From contig CAOJQZ010000100.1 in the NCBI GenBank assembly GCA_948441955.1, positions 1 through 6,898 of the forward strand: a stretch of DNA of 6,898 nucleotides, given 5' to 3'. The stretch comes from an uncultured Lachnospiraceae bacterium (GTDB lineage Bacteria > Bacillota > Clostridia > Lachnospirales > Lachnospiraceae). Positions 6,077 through 6,898 of this stretch are shown piece by piece. Both the position numbers and the translations under genes were made by a program. The notes below the pieces were generated by a model that ran no database searches, had not been told where the DNA came from, and saw only the letters and a program-made list of their open reading frames with translations. Within the stretch, counting starts at the first letter, position 1, and each line of letters starts with the position of its first letter.

Positions 6077-6898
6077 CTATACTTATCAGCTTGTGAGCCC
6101 GCAGGTATTCTCAGTAAAATATAGTGATATTGACTTAGGAAATAAGCTTCTGATGAGGCCCCGTTATATGGCGATTTGCCATGCGGATCAGAGATATTAT
6201 CTGGGAAAAAGGGACAGAAAGATTTTGAACAGGAAGCTGCCGATGGCGCTGATTCATGAGTGTGTGGGCGAGGTGCTGTATGATCCTTCAGACCGATTTT
6301 CTCAGGGGGAATTAGTTGTGCCTATACCAAATGTTCCGTCTGATAATCTGCCGGATGATATATATGAGAACTATGGGACAGGCGCCCGCTTTTTATCCAG
6401 CGGCTACGACGGATTTATGCGGGAATATATTGATATGCCGCCGGAACGCGTTGTTTCAGCCGCCGGCATATCCCCGAGGCTGGCGGTTATTACAGAGTTT
6501 GTGAGCGTAGCGGTGCATGCAGTAAGCAGATTTTCGCGTATAGCGCACAGCAGCAGAAAACGGATAGGTATCTGGGGTGATGGAAGTATGGCTTACTGTG
6601 TGGCGTCTGTGCTAAAGACAGCTTTTCCCGAAAGCGAAATCATTGTTCTTGGAAAGCATCCGAGAAAACTGACGTATTTTTCCTTTGTCTCGCAAACCTT
6701 ATTGACAGAGGATATGGAGAAGGATTTTTCAGTGGATCATGCCTTCGAGTGCTGCGGAGGAGACGGGAGCTATTATGCGATTCGTGACATTATATGCCAT
6801 ATTAAGCCTCAGGGAAGCGTAATGCTGATGGGGGTCAGTGAAAGTGAAATAGCAGTTAACACAAGAGATATTCTTGAAAAGGGACTGTCCTTTATTGG
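6069..6898 (+). CDS. tarJ: Ribulose-5-phosphate reductase (ribitol-5-phosphate dehydrogenase), partial at 3' end
   Basis: TarJ reduces D-ribulose-5-phosphate to D-ribitol-5-phosphate with NADPH and supplies TarI. The frame starts at TTG 6069, overlaps the tarI stop by 8 nt, and stays open through 276 codons to the window end; the family is about 340 residues, so roughly a fifth is missing. The N-terminus (M-ISYTYQLVSP) lines up with TarJ from its first residue, supporting this start. It is a zinc-type medium-chain dehydrogenase: ICHADQRYY holds the first Zn ligand (C37), H63-E64 lie in LIHECVGEV, SSGYDGFMREY is a TarJ-like stretch, and the dinucleotide-binding G-I-W-G-D-G (167-172) opens the Rossmann domain. 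DHAFECCGGDGSYYA and GVSESEIAVNTRDILEKGL follow as in the family. The start codon is unusual, but no frameshift or missing key residue is seen. Confidence 0.93.
   Translation, partial: MISYTYQLVSPQVFSVKYSDIDLGNKLLMRPRYMAICHADQRYYLGKRDRKILNRKLPMALIHECVGEVLYDPSDRFSQGELVVPIPNVPSDNLPDDIYENYGTGARFLSSGYDGFMREYIDMPPERVVSAAGISPRLAVITEFVSVAVHAVSRFSRIAHSSRKRIGIWGDGSMAYCVASVLKTAFPESEIIVLGKHPRKLTYFSFVSQTLLTEDMEKDFSVDHAFECCGGDGSYYAIRDIICHIKPQGSVMLMGVSESEIAVNTRDILEKGLSFI

Noticed and set aside
6316..6504. 62-codon plus-strand open frame
   Set aside because: It is a shifted frame inside tarJ, whose own frame is continuous and matches the family here.

Overview
The window is a 6.9-kb piece of a cell-surface polysaccharide or teichoic-acid locus, with every gene on the + strand. 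It most likely comes from a low-to-mid GC, host-associated Firmicute. A Lachnospiraceae-type Clostridium fits best: strong AGGAGG ribosome sites, AGA/ATA-rich codon use, choline-binding-type wall repeats joined to an NlpC/P60 hydrolase, and teichoic-acid-type tarI/tarJ genes. The placement is inferred from style and gene content, not from a marker gene.

Layout. Positions 1-501 hold the 3' end of a wall hydrolase: two aromatic cell-wall-binding repeats, then an NlpC/P60 peptidase domain. A 126-bp gap (502-627) follows, carrying a good sigma-A-type promoter (573-601) and no recognisable terminator. From 628 six genes run almost without gaps, like one operon: (1) a membrane-anchored, CapD/PglF/WbpM-type UDP-HexNAc 4,6-dehydratase; (2) a DegT/DnrJ/EryC1/StrS aminotransferase; (3) a PglC/WcaJ-superfamily phosphoglycosyl transferase; (4) a LicD-family protein; (5) TarI, ribitol-5-phosphate cytidylyltransferase; (6) TarJ, ribulose-5-phosphate reductase, cut by the window end. 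TarJ has a TTG start overlapping tarI by 8 nt, so a scan that only accepts ATG or closed ORFs misses it.

How the genes may work together. Genes 1-3 are the expected set for making a UDP-2-acetamido-4-amino-2,4,6-trideoxyhexose and loading it onto undecaprenyl phosphate as the first sugar of a repeat unit. Genes 5-6 make CDP-ribitol from ribulose-5-phosphate and CTP. LicD lies between the two sets and probably transfers a phospho-alditol or phosphocholine group to the glycan. Together they resemble the pneumococcal teichoic-acid toolkit (AATGal-first, ribitol-phosphate-containing, LicD-decorated), compacted into one operon beside a hydrolase with choline-binding-type repeats. The main open question is whether LicD here uses CDP-choline or the CDP-ribitol made by its operon neighbours; the second would parallel the ISPD/fukutin/FKRP pathway of animals.
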